A stretch of DNA of 64,000 bases from Neisseria macacae ATCC 33926 (GTDB lineage: Bacteria; Pseudomonadota; Gammaproteobacteria; Burkholderiales; Neisseriaceae): the NCBI RefSeq assembly GCF_022749495.1, contig NZ_CP094241.1:1426001-1490000 (forward strand). The letters are read 5' to 3'. Shown here piece after piece: positions 30,509-39,996 of the stretch. The position numbers and the translations under genes are program-made. Positions within the stretch are counted from its first letter, which is position 1. Every line of letters begins with the position of its first letter. The notes beneath the pieces are model-generated. The model was not told the origin of the DNA. It saw only the letters and a list, made by a program, of their open reading frames with translations, and did not search any database.

Positions 30509-31473
30509 TATTTGGATCCTTCTTCTAATTCGCGGTTTTCATAATGCTGGAACAGTGCAATCGGCACGACCAGCAGTGCGACCATGACGACGGCGACGGC
30601 GGAAGCCAGCGGCCAGTTGTTTTGATCGAAGAACGCCTGCCACAAAACCTTACCGATCATCAGGTTTTCCGAACCGCCAACCAGCTCGGGAATCACAAAT
30701 TCACCGACTGCGGGTACGAAAACCAGCATGGAGCCTGCGATGATGCCTGTTTTGGACAGAGGCAGGGTAATGGTGAAGAACGATTTAATCGGCCCTGCGC
30801 CCAAATCAGAAGCGGCTTCAAGCAGGCGGTTGTCGAGTTTCACCAGTTGCGTGTAAAGCGGCAGGATCATAAACGGCAGATAGGCATAGACCATGACCAA
30901 GTTCAGCGAGAACGCGTTGTAGAACAGGTCTAAAGGCTCTTCGATAATCTGCATTTTAAGCAGGAAATTGTTGATGATGCCGTTGTGTCCCAGCAGGCCC
31001 ATCCATGCGTAGACGCGCAACAGGAAGGAAGTCCAGAAAGGCAGCATGATGGCAAGCAGCAGACCGTTGCGCATGGCGGGGTTGGCGCGCGAAATCGCAT
31101 AGGCGGTCGGATAACCAATCAGCAGACAAATGATGGTCGTCGTCAGCGCAGTCTTAATCGAAGACCAGTAGGTCATCAGATAGATATTGCTGTTTTCGCT
31201 GTCGCCAAATGGATTCAGGGTATTCCAAAAATTTTGGAAGATATCGGCATAGTTTTGATAACTGATGGCGATGTTCAGACGACCTAAATCTTCATCGACG
31301 CTGGTCAGCGGCGTAAACGGCGGAATGGCGATTTCTTGTTCGGCAAAGCTGATTTTCAGCACGATGGCGAACGGAATCAGAAACAGCACCAAAAGCCAAA
31401 TATACGGCACGGCAATGACCGCGCGCTGACCCGGGCGGCGGAACAGTTTGTTTTTCAGTTTTTTAAGGTTCAT
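30508..31473 (-). CDS. potB: Polyamine ABC transporter permease PotB/PotH
   Basis: 321 residues, six helices after a basic N-terminus (LKKLKNKLFRRPGQRAVIAV). The periplasmic first loop is long (about 50-105), as in PotH-type permeases. The EAA loop is LLEAASDLGAGPIKSFFTIT, about residues 205-224. It pairs with PotC and is driven by PotA. It starts 15 bases after the potA stop. A reverse DUS in the first loop is read as LGRLN. Confidence 0.92.
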   Translation of the reverse strand: MNLKKLKNKLFRRPGQRAVIAVPYIWLLVLFLIPFAIVLKISFAEQEIAIPPFTPLTSVDEDLGRLNIAISYQNYADIFQNFWNTLNPFGDSENSNIYLMTYWSSIKTALTTTIICLLIGYPTAYAISRANPAMRNGLLLAIMLPFWTSFLLRVYAWMGLLGHNGIINNFLLKMQIIEEPLDLFYNAFSLNLVMVYAYLPFMILPLYTQLVKLDNRLLEAASDLGAGPIKSFFTITLPLSKTGIIAGSMLVFVPAVGEFVIPELVGGSENLMIGKVLWQAFFDQNNWPLASAVAVVMVALLVVPIALFQHYENRELEEGSK

Positions 31474-31488
31474 CTCATTCCCCTTAAA

Positions 31489-32613
31489 TCAACGGAACAA
31501 CGGAGTCGGTTGGTTTTCCGGCCAGCTGATATAGACGGTTTCGTCCCAAGTCGGCGGCGTGATGTTGCGCACGTACCAATAAGGTGCGGGAACTTGGCTT
31601 TTGACGACGCGGCCGTTGGCGAGTTTGATGTGGTAGATGGCGAAGCTGCCCAAGTAGGCGATTTCTTCCACAGTGCCTTTTGCCCAGTTGAAGCTGCCCA
31701 AGTGGTCGGGTTTTTCTTTGTATAAATCAATGTCTTCGGGACGGATGCTGACCCAAATGTCTTGTTCGCTCGGGCCGCCCAGACCGTGGTCGATGCGGAC
31801 GTGGTTTTCCAAGCCTTCGCATTCGATGACTGCATAATCGGCATGGTCGTCAATCACGACGCCGCCGAAAATATTGGTCTCGCCGATGAATTCGGCGGTA
31901 AAGCGGCTGTTGGGGTAGTCGTACACATCGCTGGGCGTACCGACCTGTTGCAACTGACCGTCAGACATGATGGCGATGCGGGTCGCCATCGTCATCGCCT
32001 CTTCTTGGTCGTGCGTGACCATGATGCAGGTTACGCCGACTTGTTCCAGCGTATTGACCAATTCGAGCTGGGTTTGTTGGCGCAGTTTTTTGTCCAACGC
32101 GCCGAGAGGTTCGTCAAGCAGCAGGATTTTCGGACGCTTTGCCAAGCTGCGTGCCAAAGCAATACGTTGTTGCTGACCGCCGGATAATTGATGCGGTTTG
32201 CGCTTGGCGTATTTGGTCATCTGCACCAAACGCAGCATTTCTTCTACGCGTGCGGCGATTTCATCTTTGGGCATTTTGTCTTGTTTCAGACCGAAGGCAA
32301 TGTTCTGCTCCACCGTCATGTGCGGGAACAGGGCATAGCTTTGAAACATCATATTGATGGGGCGCTCGTAGGGGGCAAGTTTGGTAATGTCCTGACCGTC
32401 CAGAATGATTTTGCCCTGATTAGGGCTTTCCATGCCCGCCAGCATACGCAGCAGCGTAGATTTGCCGCTGCCGGAGCTGCCCAAAAGGGCAAAGATTTCA
32501 TGTTGATAAATATCCAAGTCGATGTTATCGACAGCGTAATTGTCACCAAACTTTTTCACCAAGCCTTGGATTTTAAGATAAGGTTTGGCTGAAGACGCAG
32601 TGGTTGCGGTCAT
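31489..32613 (-). CDS. potA: Polyamine ABC transporter ATPase PotA/PotG
   Basis: 374 residues. Walker A GSSGSGKST (about 45-53), signature LSGGQQQRIALARSLA (about 144-159), Walker B ILLLDEPLGALDKK (about 164-177), switch MVTHDQEEAM. The C-terminal TOBE-like domain (about 250-370) contains VSIRPEDIDLY. It powers spermidine/putrescine import through PotB/PotC at the inner membrane. The start at 32613 (MTATTASSAKPYLK) has GGAG upstream; the in-frame extension to 32751 shows no ABC-like sequence. It is the first gene of potABC. Confidence 0.92.
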   Translation of the reverse strand: MTATTASSAKPYLKIQGLVKKFGDNYAVDNIDLDIYQHEIFALLGSSGSGKSTLLRMLAGMESPNQGKIILDGQDITKLAPYERPINMMFQSYALFPHMTVEQNIAFGLKQDKMPKDEIAARVEEMLRLVQMTKYAKRKPHQLSGGQQQRIALARSLAKRPKILLLDEPLGALDKKLRQQTQLELVNTLEQVGVTCIMVTHDQEEAMTMATRIAIMSDGQLQQVGTPSDVYDYPNSRFTAEFIGETNIFGGVVIDDHADYAVIECEGLENHVRIDHGLGGPSEQDIWVSIRPEDIDLYKEKPDHLGSFNWAKGTVEEIAYLGSFAIYHIKLANGRVVKSQVPAPYWYVRNITPPTWDETVYISWPENQPTPLFR

Positions 32614-33154
32614 AATGGCAATACTCCAATAAAAATGACGAGTACCGGCAAAACGGATTTTCGAAAGGGTGATAAAAAGCTGTTTGATTGCTGGCGGGAG
32701 TCGCAACGTCGAAACGTCGTCTGAAACTCTTGTGAAGCGCACGGGCAGCATGGATGGGAAACGGGTGGAAATCCAAGGATAAACCGCCTCCGCCGAACTC
32801 GCTATTATATTAGCCTATGGCACGCAGGGGCAATACGAAATTGCCCGAAGGGGCTGATTTCCCGCGGATTTGATTTAAACGGGACATTTTGAAACCTGTC
32901 AGATTGAATCTGCGGTCAATCCATACGGGTGAATAAGGAAAGGCAATCGCTTTCACAAGCGAAGTTGAGCGCGTTGTTTTTATGCAATTAATTTATATGA
33001 ATATTATGCCTATATTTTAAATATTCATTCAAAATATAATAAAATATGAAATATTTACATTAATTGCTTGATAAGCATTTCGTTGTAAAAAGTGTAATAA
33101 CAAGCAGATTTTCAAATAGATTTTTTTCGTGAATGTTCACGCAAGGGGTAAAGC
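32614..33154. other. Divergent intergenic region between potA and radC
   Basis: 541 bases with no gene. One reverse DUS lies near 32715. From about 32985 to 33120 the sequence is very AT-rich and probably holds the radC promoter; GGGG lies ten bases before the radC ATG. No repeat or hairpin of note. Confidence 0.45.
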
Positions 33155-33835
33155 ATGAGTATCAAGCAGTGGCCTGAAGGCGAGCGGCCGCGCGAGAAAT
33201 TGTTGGCGCATGGCGCAGGCGCGTTGAGCGATGCTGAGTTGCTGGCGATTTTGCTGCGGGTAGGTACGCGCGGGATGAGCGCGGTGGATTTGGCGCGTTA
33301 TCTGCTGAACGAGTTTGGCAGCTTGGGCAAGCTGATGAGCGCCGACGCGAAAACGCTTTCCGCATACAAGGGCATGGGTTTGGCGAGTTTTACCCAGTTT
33401 GCTGTCGTCAAAGAAATCGGCAGGCGGATTTTGGGCGAGGATTTACAGGAGAACATCACGCTTTCCAGTCCGAAAGCCGTTGCCGATTATCTGCGCCTGC
33501 ATTTAGGGCATGAAAAAATAGAAGTCAGCACCGCGCTTTTGCTCAACCGCCAAAACAGGCTGATTGCCATGCGCGAACTCTCGCGCGGAACGGTGGCAGA
33601 AAATACCGTCTATATCAGGGAAATCGTCAAGCTCGCATTGGACGAATACGCCGACAGCCTGATTATCGCGCATAATCATCCCGGCGGTTCGGCTACGCCT
33701 TCGCAATCCGACATTGCATTCACAGGTCGTCTGAAACAGGCTTTGGCATTGGTTGATGTCTCGCTTTTGGATCATTTCATTGTTACGGCGAAAGAAGTCT
33801 GCTCGATGCGGGAGCGGGGGTATATGGAAGGGTAA
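33155..33835 (+). CDS. radC: RadC-family JAMM/MPN+ protein
   Basis: 226 residues. The N-terminal helix-hairpin-helix region is LSDAELLAILLRVGTRGMSA to AYKGMGLASFTQF (about 22-85). The MPN domain contains the metal motif IIAHNHPGGSATPSQSD (His-x-His-x10-Asp, about 170-186) and an upstream Glu in MRELSRGT. Long annotated as DNA repair, the family has no settled role; links to recombination and natural transformation have been proposed. A DUS in the C-terminal part encodes TGRLKQ. Single gene ending in a DUS terminator. Confidence 0.93.
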   Translation: MSIKQWPEGERPREKLLAHGAGALSDAELLAILLRVGTRGMSAVDLARYLLNEFGSLGKLMSADAKTLSAYKGMGLASFTQFAVVKEIGRRILGEDLQENITLSSPKAVADYLRLHLGHEKIEVSTALLLNRQNRLIAMRELSRGTVAENTVYIREIVKLALDEYADSLIIAHNHPGGSATPSQSDIAFTGRLKQALALVDVSLLDHFIVTAKEVCSMRERGYMEG

Positions 33836-33921
33836 AAAGGCGTTTTGTCGGAGTCTGATAACGGTTTGTCTTGTTTTGATATTGTGCGAACAGATTGTTT
33901 AGATAGTATTTAGGTCGCCCC

Positions 33922-33957
33922 AAAGGTCGTCTGAAAATGTTTTCAGACGACCTTTTT
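33922..33957 (+). terminator. radC DUS terminator
   Basis: AAAGGTCGTCTGAAAA and TTTTCAGACGACCTTT with a two-base turn and T-run. Confidence 0.8.
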
Positions 33958-34099
33958 GCTAATTTGAAAGTCTTTATTTCTTATGTCGGCAAACTGTTAT
34001 GAACTTGAACAATAAAAGTTATGCACAGATTTTATAATAATAATTTCAATATAAAACATATAGATATTAAAAATTTTCTATCATAATAAAATTTTGCTA

Positions 34100-34127
34100 T
34101 TGAGTTATCCACATTTGGGCCTATATT
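34100..34127 (+). promoter_or_regulatory. Candidate clpB promoter
   Basis: TTGAGT (34100-34105), 16 bases, TATATT (34122-34127), preceded by AT-rich sequence. CCTATATT at the -10 also resembles the sigma32 box CCCATNT, which would fit heat-shock control, but the -35 lacks CTTGAA. Confidence 0.4.
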
Positions 34128-34164
34128 GGGTGTAACGAAATTCTAACCAAAGGAAACCAAAAAG

Positions 34165-36738
34165 ATGAGATTCGACAAATTAACCGCCAAATTCCAACAA
34201 GCCCTTGCAGAAGCTCAGAGTTTGGCGTTGGCTGCGGACAGCAGCTATCTGGAAGCGGGCTTCGTACTGAAAGCCCTGCTTGACGATCAAAACAGCGGAG
34301 CCGCCGCGCTCTTGGCTCATGCGGGCGTGAACGTGCCGCAGGTGAAACAGCGTTTGCAGCAGCATTTAAACAGCCTGCCGAAAGTGTCCGGCCAGGGTGG
34401 CGATATTCTGCCCAGCCGCGAATTGCAGGCGGTGTTGAACCTGATGGACAAAGCGGCAACCAAACGCGGTGATGCCTATATCGCCAGCGAACTTTTCCTG
34501 CTCGCCTTGGTGCAGCAGAACGATGCAACCGGCAAAATCCTGAAAGAAGCCGGTGCGACCGAACAAAACATCAATGCCGCGATTGACGCGGTACGAGGAG
34601 GACAAAACGTGAACGATGCCAATGCTGAAGACCAACGCGATGCGCTGAAAAAATACACGCTCGACCTGACCCAGCGCGCCCGCGACGGCAAACTTGACCC
34701 CGTTATCGGCCGCGACGACGAAATCCGCCGCGCGATTCAAGTGCTGCAACGCCGCACCAAAAACAACCCTGTGCTCATCGGTGAACCGGGCGTGGGTAAA
34801 ACCGCTATCGTCGAAGGCTTGGCGCAACGCATCGTCAACGGCGAAGTGCCCGAATCCCTGCGCAATAAACGTTTGCTGGTTTTGGATTTGGCGGCATTGA
34901 TTGCCGGCGCGAAATACCGCGGCGAATTTGAGGAACGCTTGAAAGGCGTGTTGAACGACTTGGCGAAAGACGACGGCAACACCCTGATTTTCATCGACGA
35001 AATCCATACTTTGGTCGGCGCGGGCAAAACCGACGGCGCAATGGACGCGGGCAATATGCTGAAACCGGCTTTGGCGCGCGGCGAACTGCACTGCATCGGC
35101 GCGACCACTTTGGACGAATACCGCCAATACATCGAAAAAGACGCGGCACTCGAACGCCGCTTCCAAAAAGTATTGGTCGGCGAACCCAGCGTGGAAGACA
35201 CCATCGCCATCCTGCGCGGTTTGCAGGAACGTTACGAAATCCACCACGGCATCGACATCACCGACCCCGCCATCGTTGCCGCCGCGGAATTGAGCGACCG
35301 CTACATCACCGACCGCTTTCTGCCCGACAAAGCGATTGATTTGATTGACGAAGCCGCCAGCCGCATCAAAATGGAGTTGGACAGCAAACCCGAGCAGATG
35401 GACAAACTCGACCGCCGCATTATCCAGCTCAAAATGGAAAAAATGCACGTTTCCAAAGAGAGCGATGACGCCAGCAAAAAACGTTTGGAACTGATAGACG
35501 AAGAAATCGACGGTTTGCAAAAAGAATACGCCGATTTGGACGAAATCTGGAAAGCCGAAAAAGCCGCGTCTTCCAGCACCGCCGACATCAAGAAACAGAT
35601 GGACGACATCAAGGTCAAAATCGAGCAGGCCAAACGCCAAGGCGATTTTGCCCGTGCGTCCGAACTCGAATACGGCGAGTTACCGAAATTGGGTGCGCAG
35701 TTGCAAGCGGCGGAAAGCAACCCAGACGGCAAAAAACAAAACAAACTCTTCCGCACCGAAGTCGGCGCGGACGAAGTGGCCGAAATCGTATCGCGCATGA
35801 CCGGTATCCCTGTGTCCAAAATGATGGAAGGCGAACGTGACAAGCTGCTGAAAATGGAAGAAGTATTGCACCGCCGCGTGGTCGGTCAAGACGAAGCCGT
35901 GCGCGCCGTGTCCGATGCCATCCGCCGCAGCCGTTCCGGCCTTGCCGATCCGAACAAACCTTACGGCAGCTTCCTGTTCTTAGGCCCGACCGGCGTGGGT
36001 AAAACCGAGTTGTGCAAAGCCTTGGCAGGTTTCCTGTTTGACAGCGAAGACCACCTCATCCGTATCGACATGTCCGAATACATGGAAAAACACGCCGTTG
36101 CACGCCTAATCGGCGCGCCTCCGGGCTATGTCGGCTACGAAGAGGGCGGTTACCTGACCGAACAAGTCCGCCGCAAACCGTACAGCGTGATTCTTTTGGA
36201 CGAAGTGGAAAAAGCCCATCCCGACGTGTTCAACATCCTGCTGCAAGTATTGGATGACGGCCGCCTGACCGACGGACAAGGCCGCACCGTGGACTTCAAA
36301 AACACCGTCATCGTCATGACTTCCAACATCGGCAGCCAGCACATCCAACAAATGGGTACGCAGGACTACGAAGCCGTGAAAGAAGCGGTGATGGAAGAAG
36401 TGAAAGCCTACTTCCGCCCCGAAATGATCAACCGTATCGACGAAGTGGTCGTGTTCCACGGACTGAATCAGGAGAATATCCGCAACATCGCGAAAATCCA
36501 GCTCAAAGGTTTGGAAAAACGTTTGGAAGCGCAGCACCTGCACCTGAAAGTGGACGATGCCGCCTTGGATTTGATTGCCAAAGCCGGTTTCGACCCCGTG
36601 TACGGCGCACGCCCGCTCAAACGCGCCATCCAGTCGGAAATCGAAAACCCGCTGGCCAAAGCCCTGCTCGAAGGCAAATACGCGCCCGACAGCACGATTC
36701 ATGTGAAAGAAGAGGGCGGCAAGCTGGTGTTTGCCTGA
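34165..36738 (+). CDS. clpB: ATP-dependent disaggregase ClpB
   Basis: 857 residues, standard length. The N-domain (about 1-145) begins MRFDKLTAKFQQALAEAQSL. AAA1 has Walker A GEPGVGKTA (about 208) and Walker B TLIFIDEIHTLVGAG. The middle coiled-coil domain (about 410-525) includes KEYADLDEIWKAEKAASSST. AAA2 has Walker A GPTGVGKTE (about 610) and Walker B VILLDEVEKAHPDV. It rescues aggregated proteins with DnaK/DnaJ in the cytosol. AAGGAAACC precedes the ATG. An upstream promoter could be heat-shock controlled. No internal start is highlighted strongly enough to call the short ClpB isoform. Confidence 0.97.
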   Translation: MRFDKLTAKFQQALAEAQSLALAADSSYLEAGFVLKALLDDQNSGAAALLAHAGVNVPQVKQRLQQHLNSLPKVSGQGGDILPSRELQAVLNLMDKAATKRGDAYIASELFLLALVQQNDATGKILKEAGATEQNINAAIDAVRGGQNVNDANAEDQRDALKKYTLDLTQRARDGKLDPVIGRDDEIRRAIQVLQRRTKNNPVLIGEPGVGKTAIVEGLAQRIVNGEVPESLRNKRLLVLDLAALIAGAKYRGEFEERLKGVLNDLAKDDGNTLIFIDEIHTLVGAGKTDGAMDAGNMLKPALARGELHCIGATTLDEYRQYIEKDAALERRFQKVLVGEPSVEDTIAILRGLQERYEIHHGIDITDPAIVAAAELSDRYITDRFLPDKAIDLIDEAASRIKMELDSKPEQMDKLDRRIIQLKMEKMHVSKESDDASKKRLELIDEEIDGLQKEYADLDEIWKAEKAASSSTADIKKQMDDIKVKIEQAKRQGDFARASELEYGELPKLGAQLQAAESNPDGKKQNKLFRTEVGADEVAEIVSRMTGIPVSKMMEGERDKLLKMEEVLHRRVVGQDEAVRAVSDAIRRSRSGLADPNKPYGSFLFLGPTGVGKTELCKALAGFLFDSEDHLIRIDMSEYMEKHAVARLIGAPPGYVGYEEGGYLTEQVRRKPYSVILLDEVEKAHPDVFNILLQVLDDGRLTDGQGRTVDFKNTVIVMTSNIGSQHIQQMGTQDYEAVKEAVMEEVKAYFRPEMINRIDEVVVFHGLNQENIRNIAKIQLKGLEKRLEAQHLHLKVDDAALDLIAKAGFDPVYGARPLKRAIQSEIENPLAKALLEGKYAPDSTIHVKEEGGKLVFA

Positions 36739-36766
36739 TTTGAGTGTAGATTGAGATAAAGTGATG

Positions 36767-36820
36767 AAAAGGTCGTCTGAAAACTGTTGGCGCTAAGTCC
36801 ACTGATTTCAGACGACCTTA
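36767..36820 (+). terminator. clpB DUS terminator
   Basis: AAAAGGTCGTCTGAAA and TTTCAGACGACCTTA-type arms around a 24-base loop, about 30 bases after the clpB stop. Confidence 0.7.
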
Positions 36821-37046
36821 TTAGGTTATTGTTCAATTTATACGTTTTGTATCATAAGGTTTTCATATTAAAAGATATTACTTGTGATACCAAATTGTTG
36901 TTATCAAAAAATACAATTATCCGATTGTTATCATAATCTCCTTATTGAACAAATGATTTAATATGAACAATCTCTTCTAAATTTGCCTAACTAATCTTAC
37001 TTGTATTGATAGCTGCCGGTAAGTTTTACAGTGTGGTTACATTATT

Positions 37047-37083
37047 AAGGTCGTCTGAAAAATGTTTTTCAGACGACCTTTTA
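37047..37083 (-). terminator. ispG operon DUS terminator
   Basis: AAGGTCGTCTGAAAAA and TTTTTCAGACGACCTT with a tiny loop, 11 bases after the ispG stop on the minus strand. Confidence 0.82.
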
Positions 37084-37093
37084 TCTATGTTTA

Positions 37094-38359
37094 TCAAGCA
37101 GACTGTATCGGGATGATACGGTTTTGATTGCGTTTTGCACCGCCTTCGCAATAATTGACTTTGACGTATTCTTCGACAATCTCTAAGAATTCGGCTGCGA
37201 TGTTGTCGCCTTTTAAAGTCACTTTGCGTTCTCCGTCAACATAAACCGGGGCAACAGGGGTTTCGCCGGTTCCGGGCAGGCTGATGCCGATGTCTGCCAG
37301 TTTGCTTTCGCCCGGCCCGTTAACAACGCAGCCCATGACGGCAACGTTTAAAGATTCCACACCGGGGTAAACAGTGCGCCATACGGTCATTTTTTGGCGC
37401 AGGTAATTTTGTACGTCTTGGGCAAGCTCTTGGAAGACTGTGCTGGTGGTGCGTCCGCAGCCCGGACAGGCGGTAACCATGGGGGTAAACGAGCGCAGTC
37501 CCATGGTTTGTAGAATTTCCTGACCGACGATGACTTCCTGCGTGCGCGAGCTGCCGGGTTCGGGAGTCAGGGAAATGCGGATGGTGTCGCCGATGCCTTC
37601 TTGAAGCAGTACGGCCAAGGCGGCAGTCGAAGCGACAATGCCTTTGCTGCCCATGCCTGCTTCCGTCAAGCCTAAGTGGAGCGGATATTGGCAGCGGCTA
37701 CCCAGTTCGCGGTAAACCTGAATCAAATCTTGAACGGAGCTGACCTTGCACGACAAGATGATTTTGTTTTCAGGCAAACCTAATCGGACGGCTTTTTCAG
37801 CAGATTCCAACGCCGAAATAATCAAGGCTTCTTTCATGATTTCTTCGGGCGGTTTGGGCGATGAGGACGCCAGATTGGCATCCATCATGCGCTTGGCGAG
37901 GCTTTGGTCAAGCGAACCCCAGTTGACGCCGATACGGACGGCTTTGTCGTTTTTGGCGGCAGTCCGAATCATATAGGCAAATTTTTCATCGCCTTTTGCG
38001 CCTTTGCCGACATTGCCGGGGTTGATGCGGTATTTGGACAAGGCTTTGCCGCACTCGGGAAATTCCGCCAACAGACGTTCGCCATTGAAATGGAAGTCGC
38101 CAATCAGCGGGGTGGTGTAACCCATGTCGTCCAAACGCTGGCGGATTTCGGCAACTTTGGAGGCGGCTTCCGGGCTGTTAACGGTAATGCGCACCATCTC
38201 TGAACCTGCATCGCTCAATTCTTTGACTTGCAGGGCGGTTGCTTTAGCATCTGCGGTGTCGGTATTGGTCATCGATTGCACGACAACGGGAGCATCCGAA
38301 CCGACGGTGAGATGATCGATTTGTACTTGATGGGTTTGGCGGCGTTTGGGTGTGTTCAT
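37094..38359 (-). CDS. ispG: 4-hydroxy-3-methylbut-2-enyl diphosphate synthase IspG (GcpE)
   Basis: 421 residues. A [4Fe-4S] enzyme converting MEcPP to HMBPP in the non-mevalonate isoprenoid pathway. It starts RQTHQVQIDHLTVGSDAPVV and QSMTNTDTADAKAT, the family hallmark. Cluster cysteines are seen in VTACPGCGRTTSTVF (about 298-312) and MGCVVNGPGESKLADIGISL (about 345-365). Last gene of a tight run rlmN - pilW - rodZ - ispG with gaps of two to five bases, conserved in Neisseria. Confidence 0.97.
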   Translation of the reverse strand: MNTPKRRQTHQVQIDHLTVGSDAPVVVQSMTNTDTADAKATALQVKELSDAGSEMVRITVNSPEAASKVAEIRQRLDDMGYTTPLIGDFHFNGERLLAEFPECGKALSKYRINPGNVGKGAKGDEKFAYMIRTAAKNDKAVRIGVNWGSLDQSLAKRMMDANLASSSPKPPEEIMKEALIISALESAEKAVRLGLPENKIILSCKVSSVQDLIQVYRELGSRCQYPLHLGLTEAGMGSKGIVASTAALAVLLQEGIGDTIRISLTPEPGSSRTQEVIVGQEILQTMGLRSFTPMVTACPGCGRTTSTVFQELAQDVQNYLRQKMTVWRTVYPGVESLNVAVMGCVVNGPGESKLADIGISLPGTGETPVAPVYVDGERKVTLKGDNIAAEFLEIVEEYVKVNYCEGGAKRNQNRIIPIQSA

Positions 38360-38361
38360 CT

Positions 38362-39234
38362 TTATTTTTTTCCTGCTACAAAGGAAGCTGATTTTTCACC
38401 GGCAACCCGGTATTCTGCCAGATTGATGGTTGTCCCGCCATAATTGGCTTGTGCACCTGTGGCAATACCGATCCAGACATTGTAGGGCGCACCGCCTTTA
38501 AAACGCCTTTCGCTTCCTGCGGGAATGATCCGGCTGAAAATCATGGTACCTTTCTTGTCGGTGATAATCAGATTGCTTCGGTATTGGACTTTAATCCAAA
38601 GCTCGTCTGAATCGACTTTGACTTCAGGTGCGGATGCCGCTGCTTCGGATGCGGCGACACTTGAAGCTGCTTTTTCGGCATTGGATATTTCTTGTTTGCC
38701 GTTTTCTGCCATATTGGAAACGGCAACATTTTCTTTTTTCAAATCCGGCGTCTGCATACTGTTGCGTACTGCATCGCTGTTTTGCGCGACTTGTTGTTCG
38801 TTTTCATGATTGGACTTGCTTTGCCAAACATAAATACCGCCGCCAAGCAGGATGAGCGCCGCCATGCCCAAAACCCATTTGGGAAAACCGACTTTTTCAC
38901 CATCTTGGTAGTTCAAGCCAGCATTTTGTTTGCGATCAACCAGATAGACATGGTCTTCTTCCGGCGCGGAAATGGCTTTCAGACGACCTGTAATGGTTGC
39001 TTCATCGATTTTCAACAGGCGGGCATAAGAACGCAGATAGCCCATAACGAAGACCAATCCTGAAAAGAAAGAATAGTCTCCTTTTTCAAGTGCTTCAATT
39101 TGTTCGGCAGACAGTTTCAACCGTCGTGCTACTTCGTCAATATCCCAACCTGATTTGTGTCTGAGTTGTCCCAGCTCATCACCCAATGATTTGGCAGCTT
39201 GAATGTCGTATTCGTTTTTCTTTTGATTTTCCAT
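38362..39234 (-). CDS. rodZ: RodZ-like cytoskeletal membrane protein
   Basis: 290 residues. The N-terminal HTH_25 domain LGDELGQLRHKSGWDIDEVA, RRLKLSAEQIEALEKGDYSF is at about 17-60, where RodZ binds MreB. A single transmembrane helix, WVLGMAALILLGGGIYVW, lies near 116-134. A low-complexity Ser/Ala/Glu linker (about 140-205) leads to the C-terminal beta domain (WIKVQYRSNLIITDKKGTMI to YRVAGEKSASFVAGKK). A DUS is read as TGRLKAIS after the HTH. Sits between pilW and ispG, five bases from pilW and two from ispG. Confidence 0.87.
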   Translation of the reverse strand: MENQKKNEYDIQAAKSLGDELGQLRHKSGWDIDEVARRLKLSAEQIEALEKGDYSFFSGLVFVMGYLRSYARLLKIDEATITGRLKAISAPEEDHVYLVDRKQNAGLNYQDGEKVGFPKWVLGMAALILLGGGIYVWQSKSNHENEQQVAQNSDAVRNSMQTPDLKKENVAVSNMAENGKQEISNAEKAASSVAASEAAASAPEVKVDSDELWIKVQYRSNLIITDKKGTMIFSRIIPAGSERRFKGGAPYNVWIGIATGAQANYGGTTINLAEYRVAGEKSASFVAGKK

Positions 39235-39238
39235 GTAG

Positions 39239-39994
39239 TTACTTACCTGTGGTTACTGCCTGTAATTGTTCCGAGTAGGGGAAGTTTGCCCTTAACTGGG
39301 CTTCGTATTCGTAGGCTGCCTGGCTATTGCCCAAAGCGGTCGCCAATTTCCAACCCAGCAGCAAATCATCTGCCTGCAAGACATCGACTTTGCTTTGGTA
39401 TTGACGGAAATAATAGTCCGCTTCGTTTAAATTGCCTGCCAGCATTTTGGTTCTTGCCAATTCTTTAAACGCAGGCGGGAATTGGGGTTGCGCAGCCAAA
39501 GAGCGTTCGAGATAAGCTTCTGCCAGCGAATATTGACCCATCTTCGCGCTGCAAATGCCCTTGTTGAGGTTGGCGATAAACGGAGAAGGATAAGTCGGAT
39601 CGGCCAGGGCTTTGTCAAAATAACTGATGGACTGGGCAGGATTATTCATCTCGCTGCACAAGAACCAGCCGTAGTTATTGTTGATTTCCGCATTGTCAGG
39701 TTTCAAAGATAGGGCTTTTTGGAAGCTTTCCTGCGCCTTTTCGCGCACTTTGAGATATTGATAGATTTGCGCGCGAACCAGCCATGCATCTTCATTGCTG
39801 CTGTCCGCTTTCAATGCCTCTTCAATGCTTACCGTTGCTTGACGGTAATCGCCCCCGCGCATGTATTCGATAGCCAACTGGGTTTTGATATTGGCGACCT
39901 GTGTCGCGCGTTCCGCTCTGCTTGGGCCTTTCGGGCCGGCACATGCGCCCAAAACCAAAGTTAAAATAATGGGTTGCCAAATGTTCAGTTTCAT
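39239..39994 (-). CDS. pilW: Type IV pilus biogenesis/stability lipoprotein PilW (PilF)
   Basis: 251 residues. Lipobox LGAC with Cys at about 18. Six TPR repeats follow, e.g. IKTQLAIEYMRGGDYRQATV, DAWLVRAQIYQYLKVREKAQ, AEINNNYGWFLCSEMNNPAQ, AYLERSLAAQPQFPPAFKEL. The outer-membrane lipoprotein promotes PilQ secretin multimerisation and pilus stability, and so natural transformation, which fits the DUS-rich genome. In one operon with rlmN and rodZ. The gap to rlmN is two bases. Confidence 0.92.
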   Translation of the reverse strand: MKLNIWQPIILTLVLGACAGPKGPSRAERATQVANIKTQLAIEYMRGGDYRQATVSIEEALKADSSNEDAWLVRAQIYQYLKVREKAQESFQKALSLKPDNAEINNNYGWFLCSEMNNPAQSISYFDKALADPTYPSPFIANLNKGICSAKMGQYSLAEAYLERSLAAQPQFPPAFKELARTKMLAGNLNEADYYFRQYQSKVDVLQADDLLLGWKLATALGNSQAAYEYEAQLRANFPYSEQLQAVTTGK

Positions 39995-39996
39995 AA

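Larger units (their letters stand above)
36739..37093. other. AT-rich spacer between convergent clpB and ispG
   Basis: Bounded by DUS terminators at 36767-36820 and 37047-37083. Between them lie about 220 AT-rich bases with inverted 9-mers (TTGTTCAAT near 36829 and ATTGAACAA near 36945). No reading frame of note. Confidence 0.45.

Noticed and set aside
34366..35640. A 424-codon open frame antisense to clpB
   Set aside because: Phe/Val-rich shadow of the clpB coding strand produced by codon bias; no ribosome site and no recognisable domain.
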